This document shows positions 5,532 through 13,299 of a stretch of 13,338 bases of DNA, one piece after another. Under the pieces are notes generated by a model that had not been told where the DNA came from, ran no database searches, and saw only the letters and a list, made by a program, of their open reading frames with translations. This DNA is from an uncultured Subdoligranulum sp. (lineage in GTDB: Bacteria > Bacillota_A > Clostridia > Oscillospirales > Ruminococcaceae), in assembly GCA_900772715.1 (NCBI GenBank), contig CAAGRN010000045.1, positions 1 to 13,338 on the forward strand, read 5' to 3'. Within the stretch, counting starts at the first letter, position 1; every line of letters starts with the position of its first letter. The translations under genes were made by a program, and so were the position numbers.

Positions 5532-7343
5532 TTAAGCGGTTACACCCTCAAACTGGCTGTTATACAGGTCGGCGTAGAAGCCGCCGGCGTCAATCAGCTC
5601 GTCGTGGGTGCCTTGTTCCACAATGTCACCGTCGCGCATAACCAGAATCAGGTCGGCGTCGCGGATGGTGGACAGGCGGTGTGCGATGACAAAGCTGGTG
5701 CGGCCTTCCATCAGGCGATCCATCGCCGTCTGGATGCGCTGCTCGGTGCGGGTGTCCACGCTGGAGGTGGCTTCGTCCAGAATCAGGATGCGGTTGTCCG
5801 CCAAAATGGTGCGGGCAATCGTTAAAAGCTGCTTTTGACCTTGGCTTACGTTGGAGGCTTCCTCGTTCAGTTCCATCTGGTAGCCGCCCGGCAGCGTGCG
5901 TATAAAGTGGTCGGCATTGGCAGCCTTGGCGGCGGCAATGACTTCCTCATCGGTGGCATCCAGCCGTCCGTAGCGGATATTTTCCATAATGGTACCCTTG
6001 AACAGCCATGTGTCCTGCAAAACCATACCGAAGCCCTCGCGCAGGGCGCTGCGGTCAAAGTCGCGGACATCGTGACCGTTCAGCGTGATGGCACCGGAAT
6101 TTACATCGTAGAAGCGCATCAGCAGTTTGACCATGGTGGTCTTGCCGGCACCGGTAGGACCGACGATGGCAACCTTTTGCCCGGGCTGAATGCGGCAGCT
6201 GAAATCGCGGATGACCGTTTTTTCGGGTGTGTAGCCGAACCTGACATGGTCGAAGGTGACCTGCCCGTCAATGCAGGCGGGGTCAGCGCGGCGCGCGGGG
6301 TCGGCAGTCTGGTCTTCCTCCTCCTCACCCAGGAACTCAAAGACGCGCTCGGCGGCGGCTGCCATACTTTGCAGCATATTGGAAACCTGCGAGAGCTGCT
6401 GGATGGGCTGGGTAAAGTTTTTGACGTACTGGATAAACGCCTGAATGTCGCCGATGGTAATGATGCCGCCGGCGGCAAAGATGCTGCCCACAATGGCAAC
6501 TGCCACATACCCAAGATTGCCGACAAAGTTCATAATGGGCATCATCATACCGGATAAAAACTGGGATTTCCACGCAGATTCGTACAGTTTTTCGTTGGCG
6601 GTGTTAAAGTCGTCCAGCACGGCGGCTTCGCGGTTGAACGCCTTGATGACGTTATGCCCGGCGTAGACTTCCTCGACCTGACCGTTGACAACGCCCAAGG
6701 TCGCCTGCTGCGCCTTAAAATATTTCTGGCTGAACTTGACCACAACCAGCACCAACGCCAGCGAAACCGGCAGAATCAGCAGCGCGATCAGCGTCATTTT
6801 GGGGCTGATGGACAGCATCATAATCAGCACGCCGACCATGGTGGTGATGCTGGTGATCAACTGGGTGATGCTCTGGTTCAGGCTTTGCCCCAAGGTATCC
6901 ACATCATTGGTAATGCGGGAAAGCACCTCGCCCACCGTGCGCTTTTCAAAATAGGAAAGCGGCAGCCGATTGATTTTTTTGCTGATGCGGTCGCGGAAGT
7001 CATAGCAGACCTTTTGCGAAAGCCCGGTCATCAGCCAGCCTTGGATAAAGCTGAACGCGGCGCTGAACAGATACATCCCCAGCAAGAACAGCAGCACCTT
7101 GCCGATGTAGGCAAAGTCAATGCCGCCGGTGCCGCGCAGCTTAGCGATCCAGCCGGTGGCCAGTGCGGTGGTGGCTTTTGCCAGCACCTTGGGACCGGCA
7201 ATGTTAAAAATAGTCGATAATATGGCAAATACGCAGGCGATGCCCAGAGAAAGCCTGTATTTGCCCATGGCGGAAAGCAGCTGACGCAGCGTACCCTTAA
7301 AATCCTTGGCGCGCTCCGTCGTCATACGTCCATGTCCTGCCAT
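5532..7343 (-). CDS. Heterodimeric ABC exporter, subunit B (permease-ATPase fusion)
   Basis: A 603-residue half-transporter of the type-1 exporter fold (LmrCD/BmrCD/TM287-288 class), probably exporting drugs or other hydrophobic compounds. Six membrane helices occupy about residues 30-310, followed by an acidic linker (EEEED near 341-345) and the ATPase domain. Visible motifs are Walker A GPTGAGKT (395-402), Q-loop Gln443, Walker B ILILDE (519-524) with the catalytic glutamate present, and H-loop His555 in AHRLST. The ABC signature is VSQGQ (499-503) rather than LSGGQ, so this subunit supplies the degenerate signature while its partner supplies the degenerate Walker B and H-loop. The ATG at 7343 is preferred: GGAGG is nine bases upstream and the partner's TGA ends one base before it. 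An in-frame ATG at 7352 would sit only two bases from that site. Last gene of the marR-abcA-abcB operon. Confidence 0.93.
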   Translation of the reverse strand: MAGHGRMTTERAKDFKGTLRQLLSAMGKYRLSLGIACVFAILSTIFNIAGPKVLAKATTALATGWIAKLRGTGGIDFAYIGKVLLFLLGMYLFSAAFSFIQGWLMTGLSQKVCYDFRDRISKKINRLPLSYFEKRTVGEVLSRITNDVDTLGQSLNQSITQLITSITTMVGVLIMMLSISPKMTLIALLILPVSLALVLVVVKFSQKYFKAQQATLGVVNGQVEEVYAGHNVIKAFNREAAVLDDFNTANEKLYESAWKSQFLSGMMMPIMNFVGNLGYVAVAIVGSIFAAGGIITIGDIQAFIQYVKNFTQPIQQLSQVSNMLQSMAAAAERVFEFLGEEEEDQTADPARRADPACIDGQVTFDHVRFGYTPEKTVIRDFSCRIQPGQKVAIVGPTGAGKTTMVKLLMRFYDVNSGAITLNGHDVRDFDRSALREGFGMVLQDTWLFKGTIMENIRYGRLDATDEEVIAAAKAANADHFIRTLPGGYQMELNEEASNVSQGQKQLLTIARTILADNRILILDEATSSVDTRTEQRIQTAMDRLMEGRTSFVIAHRLSTIRDADLILVMRDGDIVEQGTHDELIDAGGFYADLYNSQFEGVTA

Positions 7344-7344
7344 A

Positions 7345-9543
7345 TCACGCATCCTCCTTCTGCAAATTCAGCTCTTTCTGGCTCAGCTGGCTGCGGGCGA
7401 TCTCGCGGTATTCGGGGCAGGATTCCAGCAGTTGGGCATGGGTACCCTTGCCGACAATGCGCCCTTCATCCAGAACCAGAATCTGGTTGGCATGCAGCAC
7501 GGTGGAAATGCGCTGCGCCACAATAATGACGGTGGCGCTGCGGGTCTTGGCTTTCAGCGCGCGGCGCAGGGCAATGTCGGTCTTGTAGTCCAGCGCCGAA
7601 AAACTGTCGTCAAACAGATAAATTTGCGGGTGGCGGGCAATGGCGCGGGCAATCGAAAGACGCTGCTTCTGCCCGCCGGACACGTTGCTGCCGCCCTGTG
7701 CGATGGGGCTGGCAAAGCCCCCCGGCTTGGCGGTGATAAACTCGGTTGCCTGAGCGATCTCGGCAGCCTCGCGGGCATCGGCATCGGTGATGCTGTCGCC
7801 GCCGAACTTCAGGTTGGAGTCGATGGTGCCGCTGAACAGGACGCCCTTTTGCGGCACATAGCCAAGCTGTGCATGCAGCTGTGCCTGGGGAAGATCCCGT
7901 ACGTCGATGCCGTCGATCGTCACGCTGCCCTGCGTGGCGTCATAAAAGCGGGGAATCAGGTTCAGCATGGTGGACTTGCCGCAGCCGGTGGAACCGATGA
8001 TGGCGGTGGTTTCGCCGGGCTTGGCGGTGAAGCTGATATGCTCCAACGCGTCCTCGTCCGAGCCGGGATAGCGGAAGCTGACATCGTGGAATTCCACCAC
8101 GCCGCGCTCGCCGTCCGCGGGCAGAGCCTTGGGGGCATCGGGGTCGCGGATGGAGGCAGGGGTGGAGATGACCTCTTGGATGCGGTCAGCGGCGACACCC
8201 GCGCGGGGCAGCATGACGGCGACCATCGACAGCATCAGGAAGGACATAACGATCTGCATGGTGTAGGTGATAAAGGCAATCATTTCGCCCACCTGCATCG
8301 TACCCAGATCCATCGCCTTACCGCCAAACCAGACGATCAGCAGGCTGGTGCCGTTCATGATCAGGGTCATAAAGGGCATCATGGCAACCATGGTGCGGTT
8401 GGTGAACAGCTGGGTTTTCATCAAATCGGTGTTCGCCTTGTCAAAGCGCTGCTCCTCAAAGACCTCGCGGCTGAAGGCGCGGATGGGCATAATGCCGGTC
8501 AGGATCTCGCGGCTGACAAGGTTCAGACGGTCCACAAGGGTCTGCATCAGCTTGAACTTGGGCATTGCCACGCTCATCAAAAAGGCAATCAGCAACAGCA
8601 GGGCAGCCACTGCCACAAAGATGATCCATTCCAGACCGGTGTTGCCCTCGGCAACGTGCAGGATGCCGCCGATGCCCAAAATGGGGGCGTAGGTGACCAT
8701 ACGCAGCAGGATAACGCAGACAAACTGTACCTGCTGAATGTCGTTGGTGGTGCGGGTAATCAGCGATGCCGTGGAAAATTTTTCGATTTCGGCGTTGGAA
8801 TAGCCGACTACGGTGCCAAACACATCGCGCCGCAAATCACGCCCGATGGCAGCCGACACGCGCGACGCAAGAAAGCCCACCGCAATGGAAACAGCGACCA
8901 TTACCAGTGTCAGCGCCAGCATCCGCCCGCCGGTGCGCAGCAGATAGGCAAGCTGCACATCGTGGGCGATGCCCTGCGCCTCGTATTCCAAGGCAACCAG
9001 CAAGGTGGCCTGCTGGGAAAGATTGTCCGCCATGGAATCATCCAGCGCGGATATTTCCTCTTGCAGGCGGGCTTGCAGCATTTCCCGCGCACCGGGTACG
9101 TTGACCATGGCGGTCATCTGCGCGGCTGCGGAGTCAAGATCATCGGAAGCGGGCGTGGATGCGCCGCTGGTTGCGGCGGCATTTTGGGCAGCCGCCATAT
9201 ACAGCACGACATCCGGCGTGGAGAAGGCGCTTTCCAGCTCCGGCATGGCGGCGGTGGCATCAGGGGAGAGCGTGCGCACGCCATCGGCATCGGGGGCGCT
9301 GTACCACTGCTCCGCCAAGGCGGCGTCCTGCTCGGACATCAGCATTTCCAAAGCCTGCAGGGTCGTGTCGCGCACGGTTTCGGGTACAGGGCTTTCAATG
9401 CCGCCCTGCTGGATGCCGGTATCCACAATTTTGCTGGTGTAGTCGGGCAGGCTCAGGTCGCAGTAGGCCTGCGCAAACAGCAGCGCTACCACGGCGACGC
9501 ACGCCGCCCAGTGACGACCCAGCTGTTTAAAGATCTGTATCAT
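7345..9543 (-). CDS. Heterodimeric ABC exporter, subunit A with extracellular insertion
   Basis: A 732-residue type-1 half-transporter, longer than the usual 580-620. TM1 is at about residues 12-30, followed by the conserved LPDYTSKIVDTGI (32-44). An Ala-rich, mostly helical region of about 150 residues (50-205) precedes TM2 (207-228) and should face outside. The remaining helices end near 445. ATPase motifs are Walker A GSTGCGKST (517-525), Gln565, a full signature VSGGQ (621-625), Walker B IYLFDD (641-646) with Asp646 replacing the catalytic Glu, and VAQRIS (675-680) with Gln677 in place of the H-loop His. These two substitutions mark the degenerate-site subunit of a heterodimer. ATG start, with AGGAGG eight bases upstream inside marR. 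It overlaps marR by 17 bases and ends one base before the partner's start, so translation is probably coupled. Confidence 0.94.
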   Translation of the reverse strand: MIQIFKQLGRHWAACVAVVALLFAQAYCDLSLPDYTSKIVDTGIQQGGIESPVPETVRDTTLQALEMLMSEQDAALAEQWYSAPDADGVRTLSPDATAAMPELESAFSTPDVVLYMAAAQNAAATSGASTPASDDLDSAAAQMTAMVNVPGAREMLQARLQEEISALDDSMADNLSQQATLLVALEYEAQGIAHDVQLAYLLRTGGRMLALTLVMVAVSIAVGFLASRVSAAIGRDLRRDVFGTVVGYSNAEIEKFSTASLITRTTNDIQQVQFVCVILLRMVTYAPILGIGGILHVAEGNTGLEWIIFVAVAALLLLIAFLMSVAMPKFKLMQTLVDRLNLVSREILTGIMPIRAFSREVFEEQRFDKANTDLMKTQLFTNRTMVAMMPFMTLIMNGTSLLIVWFGGKAMDLGTMQVGEMIAFITYTMQIVMSFLMLSMVAVMLPRAGVAADRIQEVISTPASIRDPDAPKALPADGERGVVEFHDVSFRYPGSDEDALEHISFTAKPGETTAIIGSTGCGKSTMLNLIPRFYDATQGSVTIDGIDVRDLPQAQLHAQLGYVPQKGVLFSGTIDSNLKFGGDSITDADAREAAEIAQATEFITAKPGGFASPIAQGGSNVSGGQKQRLSIARAIARHPQIYLFDDSFSALDYKTDIALRRALKAKTRSATVIIVAQRISTVLHANQILVLDEGRIVGKGTHAQLLESCPEYREIARSQLSQKELNLQKEDA

Positions 9544-10039
9544 AGGGGGTTCCTCCTGTTTTCAGGTTTTGCTCCAGTGCTTCGTTCTCTGCCTCAATGG
9601 CAGCGAGAAAGACGTCCTTCATTGCCAGCATTCGGGCAAGATCGTCCGGTGAAATGCGGTCCAAAATGCGGGCAACATAAGCGTTTATCGCCTGTTCCCC
9701 CGCAAGCCGGGCAGCCTCGCCCTCCGGTGTGATGCAGACGAGGGTCTTGCGGCGGTCATGGGGATCGGTTTCGCGCCGGATGTGACCGTCCTGCTCAAGA
9801 TACCGTAGCCCGCGCGAAACGGCGGGCATGGACTGCTGCAGGTTCTTGGCAAGCTCGGAAACATAGATGGTGTCGTCGTGACCGTGCTGCTCGATCATCG
9901 CGTGCAGATGCTCCAGCATACCCAGACGGCATTTTGGCTGACCGGACAGAGCCGCGCGCATACCGCGCTTGCCCAGCCGATTGACATGGGCGAGAAACTG
10001 CACAAGCCCCTCCAGCTCAGGATTGCGGTTGGTTGCCAT
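9527..10039 (-). CDS. MarR-family transcriptional regulator
   Basis: A 170-residue winged-helix regulator. The N- and C-terminal helices (about 5-30 and 110-160) should form the dimer interface. The winged helix spans about 38-105, with recognition helix QSMPAVSRGLRYLEQDG (69-85) and the family wing signature DPHDRRKT (92-99). It is the first gene of an operon with two exporter subunits, so it most likely represses its own operon and is released by a transported toxic compound. I chose the ATG at 10039 because TGAGG lies six bases upstream; an in-frame TTG six codons earlier lacks a site. Its 3' end overlaps the exporter start by 17 bases. A 23-base inverted repeat in the promoter is the candidate operator. 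The ligand is unknown. Confidence 0.93.
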   Translation of the reverse strand: MATNRNPELEGLVQFLAHVNRLGKRGMRAALSGQPKCRLGMLEHLHAMIEQHGHDDTIYVSELAKNLQQSMPAVSRGLRYLEQDGHIRRETDPHDRRKTLVCITPEGEAARLAGEQAINAYVARILDRISPDDLARMLAMKDVFLAAIEAENEALEQNLKTGGTPYDTDL

Positions 10040-10052
10040 AATATACCTCACA

Positions 10053-10073
10053 ATCAAATAGTTATCAAATGTT
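10053..10073. repeat. Tandem direct repeat in the marR leader
   Basis: ATCAAATAGTT (10053-10063) is followed immediately by ATCAAATGTT (10064-10073). The two near-identical copies lie between the predicted promoter and the marR ribosome site. They could be an additional regulator contact or simply AT-rich leader. Confidence 0.3.
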
Positions 10074-10075
10074 AA

Positions 10076-10098
10076 GTATTATCATAGGGTAATAATAC
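10076..10098. promoter_or_regulatory. Candidate MarR operator
   Basis: GTATTAT (10076-10082) and ATAATAC (10092-10098) are perfect 7-base inverted arms around a 9-base centre. The element covers the -10 and part of the spacer of the marR promoter. Size, symmetry and position fit a MarR dimer site that would block RNA polymerase. Binding is inferred. Confidence 0.5.
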
Positions 10099-10111
10099 AC
10101 CCCCTTGTCAA
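10081..10111 (-). promoter_or_regulatory. Promoter of the marR-abcA-abcB operon
   Basis: On the minus strand a perfect -35 TTGACA (10111-10106) is followed after 19 bases by TATGAT (10086-10081). The spacing is longer than the optimum of 17, so the -10 assignment is tentative. The -35 lies inside the hairpin that ends the upstream glycosidase gene. Confidence 0.5.
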
Positions 10112-10127
10112 AAACTGCAAGGGGGTG
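10098..10127 (-). terminator. Terminator of the NagZ-like gene
   Basis: Bases 10098-10107 and 10118-10127 form a perfect 10-bp stem with a 10-base loop, 48 bases past the glycosidase stop. The following minus-strand TATTATT is only partly T-rich. It separates the glycosidase from the marR operon and overlaps the latter's -35. Confidence 0.55.
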
Positions 10128-10175
10128 CGACGTCTATTCAGAAATTGTTTACAAACGCAGAGAAAACGACCCTTC

Positions 10176-11306
10176 TTATTCCGCGAAAACGGCTTTGTAT
10201 CGCAAAATTTTATCGACACTTCTGTTCAGCCGCTCCTCGGAGATGGTGCCGTCTTTGACTGCCTGCAAAACAGCGTTGTACGCCTCGGGCAAGCCGTTGG
10301 GCATCAGCAGCACATCGCACCCGGCCTGCAGTGCCAGCACGGCGGCTTCGCCGGGGGTGTAGGCAGCCGTGATGGCATCCATGGCGAGAGAATCTGTGAC
10401 GATGAGGGTGTTTTCGGCATCGGGAATCAAGCCCACCAGCGCGGGGGAGAGGGTCGCCGGGGTCATATCGCCGGTGACGTTGGGGGCGGCAATGTGTCCG
10501 ACCATCACGGCGTGCAGACCGCTATCCGCAGCAAAGGGCAAAAATTCGCAGTCTTGCAGCTCTGCCAACGTTTTGTGGGTGACGGCAAGGGCGGTGTGGC
10601 TGTCCTCCTTGGTGTCGCCGTGACCGGGGAAGTGCTTTAGGGTGGGCAGAATGCCGTTTTCCCGAAGCCCCTGTGCGGCTTCGGCAACCATACGGGCGGC
10701 AGTTTCGGCATCGGAGGAAAAAGCCCGGTCACCGATCACGGGGTTGTCCGGGTTGGTATTTACATCGGCAACGGGGGCAAAATCCATATTGAAGCCGTAT
10801 TGTTTGAGATAGCTGCCGATGTCCTGCCCCATGGCGCGGGCATCGGAGATGGCGCCGTTTTTGTATTGCGGCAAATCGAAGGCGGGGTTGTTGGCAAGGC
10901 GGGACACGCGCCCGCCCTCCTCGTCCACGGTGATAAACAGGGATGTCTGGGAGGCAGCTTGCAAATCATCGTTGAAACGTTTGATTTGCGCGGGGTCAGT
11001 GATGTTCTTGCCGAACTGGCAGATGCCGCCCACGGGGTAAGTGCGCAGCGCATCGCGCATAGCGTCGGTCAATTCGATCACGCCGTCTGCCTTGGCATTG
11101 TTGATGGTTTCCTGCGCAAGGGTCAGATCCAGCGCATCGGGACGCACAATGAAAAGCTGCCCGACCTTTTGCTCCAGTGTTAAGGCAGAATCGGGCGTCG
11201 GCGCTGCCGAGGGTGCGGCGGATGGCTGCGGAACGGTGCTTTGCGGGGCGGCTGCACAGGCGCAAAGCGCGGCAATCAGTATAACAGGCAGAAAAAGGCG
11301 TTTCAT
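10176..11306 (-). CDS. nagZ: Glycoside hydrolase family 3 beta-N-acetylhexosaminidase, lipoprotein
   Basis: A 376-residue exported enzyme expected to remove N-acetylglucosamine from the non-reducing end of cell-wall muropeptides or chitooligosaccharides. The N-terminus is a lipoprotein signal: KR, a hydrophobic core (4-14) and a lipobox LCAC ending at Cys17. A Pro/Ser/Ala-rich tether follows (21-40). The GH3 barrel carries VDEEGGRVSRL (127-137), KHFPGHGDT (224-232), the NagZ-type catalytic Asp-His pair in DSH (His237), and the nucleophile Asp305 in TDSLAMDAI (304-312). Only the catalytic barrel is present; the second GH3 domain is absent, unlike the larger Bacillus NagZ. ATG start, with AAGGGGG eight bases upstream and its own strong promoter. 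No wall-recycling genes (murQ, amiE type) are beside it. The gene symbol is by family; substrate is inferred. Confidence 0.88.
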   Translation of the reverse strand: MKRLFLPVILIAALCACAAAPQSTVPQPSAAPSAAPTPDSALTLEQKVGQLFIVRPDALDLTLAQETINNAKADGVIELTDAMRDALRTYPVGGICQFGKNITDPAQIKRFNDDLQAASQTSLFITVDEEGGRVSRLANNPAFDLPQYKNGAISDARAMGQDIGSYLKQYGFNMDFAPVADVNTNPDNPVIGDRAFSSDAETAARMVAEAAQGLRENGILPTLKHFPGHGDTKEDSHTALAVTHKTLAELQDCEFLPFAADSGLHAVMVGHIAAPNVTGDMTPATLSPALVGLIPDAENTLIVTDSLAMDAITAAYTPGEAAVLALQAGCDVLLMPNGLPEAYNAVLQAVKDGTISEERLNRSVDKILRYKAVFAE

Positions 11307-11354
11307 ACGGCAGACCCCCTTGTAAACGAAAAACCATCGTGTGTTTTTAATAAA

Positions 11355-11383
11355 ATAGTATCGTTTCGATGCAAATTTGTCAA
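11355..11383 (-). promoter_or_regulatory. Promoter of the NagZ-like gene
   Basis: On the minus strand TTGACA (11383-11378), a 17-base spacer and TACTAT (11360-11355) form a near-perfect sigma-A promoter. The predicted start is near 11348. Its -35 is 32 bases from the -35 of the divergent nitroreductase promoter, with the 11-base palindrome TTGCC-C-GGCAA (11384-11394) between them. Confidence 0.75.
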
Positions 11384-11415
11384 TTGCCCGGCAAAGGATT
11401 TTTTGTGTGCAGCCC

Positions 11416-11444
11416 TTGGCAAATTCCCAGATGATTGCTATAAT
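11416..11444 (+). promoter_or_regulatory. Promoter of the nitroreductase gene
   Basis: TTGGCA (11416-11421), a 17-base spacer and a perfect TATAAT (11439-11444) give a strong sigma-A promoter. RNA should start near 11451, leaving a leader of about 98 bases. Confidence 0.75.
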
Positions 11445-11446
11445 AA

Positions 11447-11510
11447 AGGCAATACCGCAGCCGCCGTGGCGGGTACAAAACCGTCAGGCGGAGATCGTGC
11501 GGTGTTGCCT
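11447..11510 (+). promoter_or_regulatory. Structured 5' leader of the nitroreductase mRNA
   Basis: Bases 11447-11459 pair with 11498-11510 in a 13-bp stem (one G-T pair). Inside, CCGCC at 11461-11465 can pair with either GGCGG at 11468-11472 (almost no loop) or GGCGG at 11487-11491. If RNA starts near 11451 the outer stem is slightly shorter. No T-tract follows, so it is not a terminator, and the ribosome site (11536-11540) is outside it. I do not recognise a known riboswitch class; it may stabilise the transcript or regulate it. Confidence 0.4.
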
Positions 11511-11548
11511 AAAAACAAAGATCCTACAACGAAACGGAGGAACCGGAA

Positions 11549-12061
11549 ATGGAGTTTACACAGGTTGTTAAAAATCGATATTCCTGCAAAAAGTTCAGTG
11601 ACCGCGCGGTAGAGCCTGCCAAGCTGGAGGAAATTCTGGAGGCGGGACGCGCTGCGCCCACCGCCAAAAACCTGCAGGAGCAGCGCATCTATGTGGTGCA
11701 GAGCCAAGAGGGGCTGGAAATGATCGACCGCATCACGCCCTGCCGCTACGGCGCACCGGTCTGCGTGGTCGTTGCCTTTGACACCCAAAATATGTACACC
11801 TACCCCGGGAAAAAACGCACCTCCGGTGTGGAGGATGCCGCCATTGTGGCAACGCATATGCTGCTGGCGGCAGCCAATGCCGGGGTGGACAGCTGCTGGC
11901 TGAACTGCTTTGACCCGGACAAGCTCGCCAAAGAGCTGAACCTGCCGGACAACGAGGAGGTTCTGATGATTCTGGACTTGGGCTATGCCGCCGAGGGCGC
12001 GGCGCCGCTGCCGAACCATTTCTCCCGCAAGGCACTGGCGGAAACCGTTTCTTTCCGGTAA
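11549..12061 (+). CDS. Nitroreductase family FMN oxidoreductase
   Basis: A 170-residue small, dimeric, cytoplasmic flavoprotein that uses NAD(P)H to reduce quinones, nitroaromatics or other electron acceptors. The N-terminal FMN-phosphate motif is NRYSCKKFSDRAVE (9-22), with RAAPTAKNLQEQR (34-46) contacting the flavin. The core helix DAAIVATHMLLAAANAG (96-112) and the closing DLGYAAEGAAPLPNHFSRK (143-161) are typical of the short clostridial nitroreductases. At 170 residues it is the compact form, lacking the long mid-region of NfsB-type enzymes. ATG start, with GGAGG eight bases upstream and a strong promoter with a structured leader. It stands alone as a divergent neighbour of the NagZ-like gene. 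The physiological substrate is unknown. Confidence 0.93.
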   Translation: MEFTQVVKNRYSCKKFSDRAVEPAKLEEILEAGRAAPTAKNLQEQRIYVVQSQEGLEMIDRITPCRYGAPVCVVVAFDTQNMYTYPGKKRTSGVEDAAIVATHMLLAAANAGVDSCWLNCFDPDKLAKELNLPDNEEVLMILDLGYAAEGAAPLPNHFSRKALAETVSFR

Positions 12062-12096
12062 AGCAAGCTATCAAAACAGATTGTCAAAAAACTTAG

Positions 12097-12137
12097 TGGG
12101 ACGATTGCGAACTTGTCGAAGGTTCGCAATCGTCCCA
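12097..12137. terminator. Bidirectional hairpin between nitroreductase and glyA
   Basis: Bases 12097-12112 and 12122-12137 form a perfect 16-bp stem with a short loop. It lies 35 bases after the nitroreductase stop. TTGCATTT follows on the plus strand; CTAAGTTTTTT follows on the minus strand. It most likely ends the nitroreductase transcript and backs up the glyA terminator. The long perfect palindrome could also be a dispersed intergenic repeat. Confidence 0.65.
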
Positions 12138-12159
12138 TTGCATTTATCGCAAAGAAAAA

Positions 12160-12191
12160 CCGCAGCAGCGGGAAAAGCCTTGCTGCTGCGG
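12160..12191 (-). terminator. Rho-independent terminator of glyA
   Basis: On the minus strand, 16 bases after the glyA stop, bases 12191-12182 pair with 12169-12160 in a 10-bp GC-rich stem (CCGCAGCAGC and its complement), followed immediately by TTTTTCTTT. This is a canonical intrinsic terminator. Confidence 0.88.
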
Positions 12192-12207
12192 GAATCATTG
12201 CGGTGGC

Positions 12208-13299
12208 TTATTCGTACAGGGGGAAGCGGGCGGTCAAATCTGCCACGCGGGCAGCGACAGCGTCCTTTTTGTTTGCAAAATCAAAGATGCAGTCGGCAAT
12301 ACAGTCGGCAATGATCTTCATCTCATCGGGACCCATACCGCGGGTCGTCACGGCGGGGGTGCCGATACGCACGCCGCTGGTCACAAAGGGGCTGCGCTTT
12401 TCGCCGGGTACGGTGTTCTTGTTTGCCGTGATGTGTACCTCGTCCAGGTTATGCTCCAGCTCCTTGCCGGTGCATTCCTCATCGGTCAGATCGATCAGCA
12501 GCAGGTGGTTGTCAGTGCCGCCGGAAACCAGCTTGACGCCGCGCGCCGTCAGCTGCGCCTCCAAGGCTTTTGCGTTTTCCACGATATGACGCGCATATTC
12601 CTTGAACTCCGGCTGCAGTGCCTCGCCGAAGCAGACCGCCTTTCCGGCAATGACGTGTTCGAGCGGACCGCCCTGCGTGCCGGGGAAGATCGCCGAGTTG
12701 ATGCGCTTGATCAGATACTCGTTGTTGGTCAGAATCAAACCGCCGCGCGGACCGCGCAGGGTCTTGTGGGTCGTGGTTGTGACGACATCGGCGTAGGGTA
12801 CCGGGCTTTGGTGCTGCCCACCGGCGACAAGCCCTGCAATGTGCGCCATATCGACCATCAGCATGGCGCCGTAGCCATGGGCAATCTCGGCAAGCTTTTC
12901 AAAATCAATGGCGCGCGGGTAGGCGGATGCACCGGCGACCAACAGCTTGGGACGTACCTTGGCAACCTGCTTGGCAAGGGCGGCATAATCAATGCGGCCA
13001 TCCTCGGCAGAAACGCCGTAAGACACAAAGTTGTAGTTTTTGCCGCTCATATTGACCGGGGAACCGTGGGTCAGGTGTCCGCCTTGGGAAAGATCCATGC
13101 CCATCACGGTGTCGCCCAAATCCAGCAGGGCAAAATAGACCGCCAGGTTGGCTTGTGCGCCGGAATGGGGCTGCACGTTGGCGTATTTTGCCCCAAACAG
13201 TCGGCAGGCGCGGTCAATGGCGATCTGCTCAACCTCGTCCACAAACTGGCAGCCGCCGTAATAGCGGTGACCGGGATAGCCCTCTGCGTATTTGTTGGT
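12208..13299 (-). CDS. glyA: Serine hydroxymethyltransferase, 5' end missing (broken or interrupted gene)
   Basis: This PLP enzyme interconverts serine plus tetrahydrofolate with glycine plus 5,10-methylene-tetrahydrofolate. About 363 residues are visible and they match the family strongly. The fragment begins [17 protein letters not shown], corresponding to about residue 52 of the usual ~415-residue protein. [13 protein letters not shown] is further in, and the PLP lysine lies in [14 protein letters not shown]. The C-terminus is complete (ARFPLYE, TAA) with its own terminator. The roughly 51 N-terminal residues are absent: upstream of the Thr codon at 13299 come two ACT codons, then an in-frame TGA (13306-13308), and similarity stops. 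A GTG at 13242 could in principle start translation but has no ribosome site and would omit active-site tyrosines. An intact product cannot be made from what is visible. Confidence 0.9.
   Translation of the reverse strand, partial: TNKYAEGYPGHRYYGGCQFVDEVEQIAIDRACRLFGAKYANVQPHSGAQANLAVYFALLDLGDTVMGMDLSQGGHLTHGSPVNMSGKNYNFVSYGVSAEDGRIDYAALAKQVAKVRPKLLVAGASAYPRAIDFEKLAEIAHGYGAMLMVDMAHIAGLVAGGQHQSPVPYADVVTTTTHKTLRGPRGGLILTNNEYLIKRINSAIFPGTQGGPLEHVIAGKAVCFGEALQPEFKEYARHIVENAKALEAQLTARGVKLVSGGTDNHLLLIDLTDEECTGKELEHNLDEVHITANKNTVPGEKRSPFVTSGVRIGTPAVTTRGMGPDEMKIIADCIADCIFDFANKKDAVAARVADLTARFPLYE

Noticed and set aside
7306..9732. 808-codon open frame on the plus strand opposite the exporter genes
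   Set aside because: It lies antisense to ABC subunit A (most of it) and runs into marR. Its product is an His/Gly/Gln-rich string without domains and without a ribosome site. It results from GC-rich codon bias in the true minus-strand genes.
11447..11510. FMN riboswitch upstream of the FMN-dependent nitroreductase
   Set aside because: The conserved RFN elements are absent and the leader is too short. The structure is recorded only as an unassigned leader fold.
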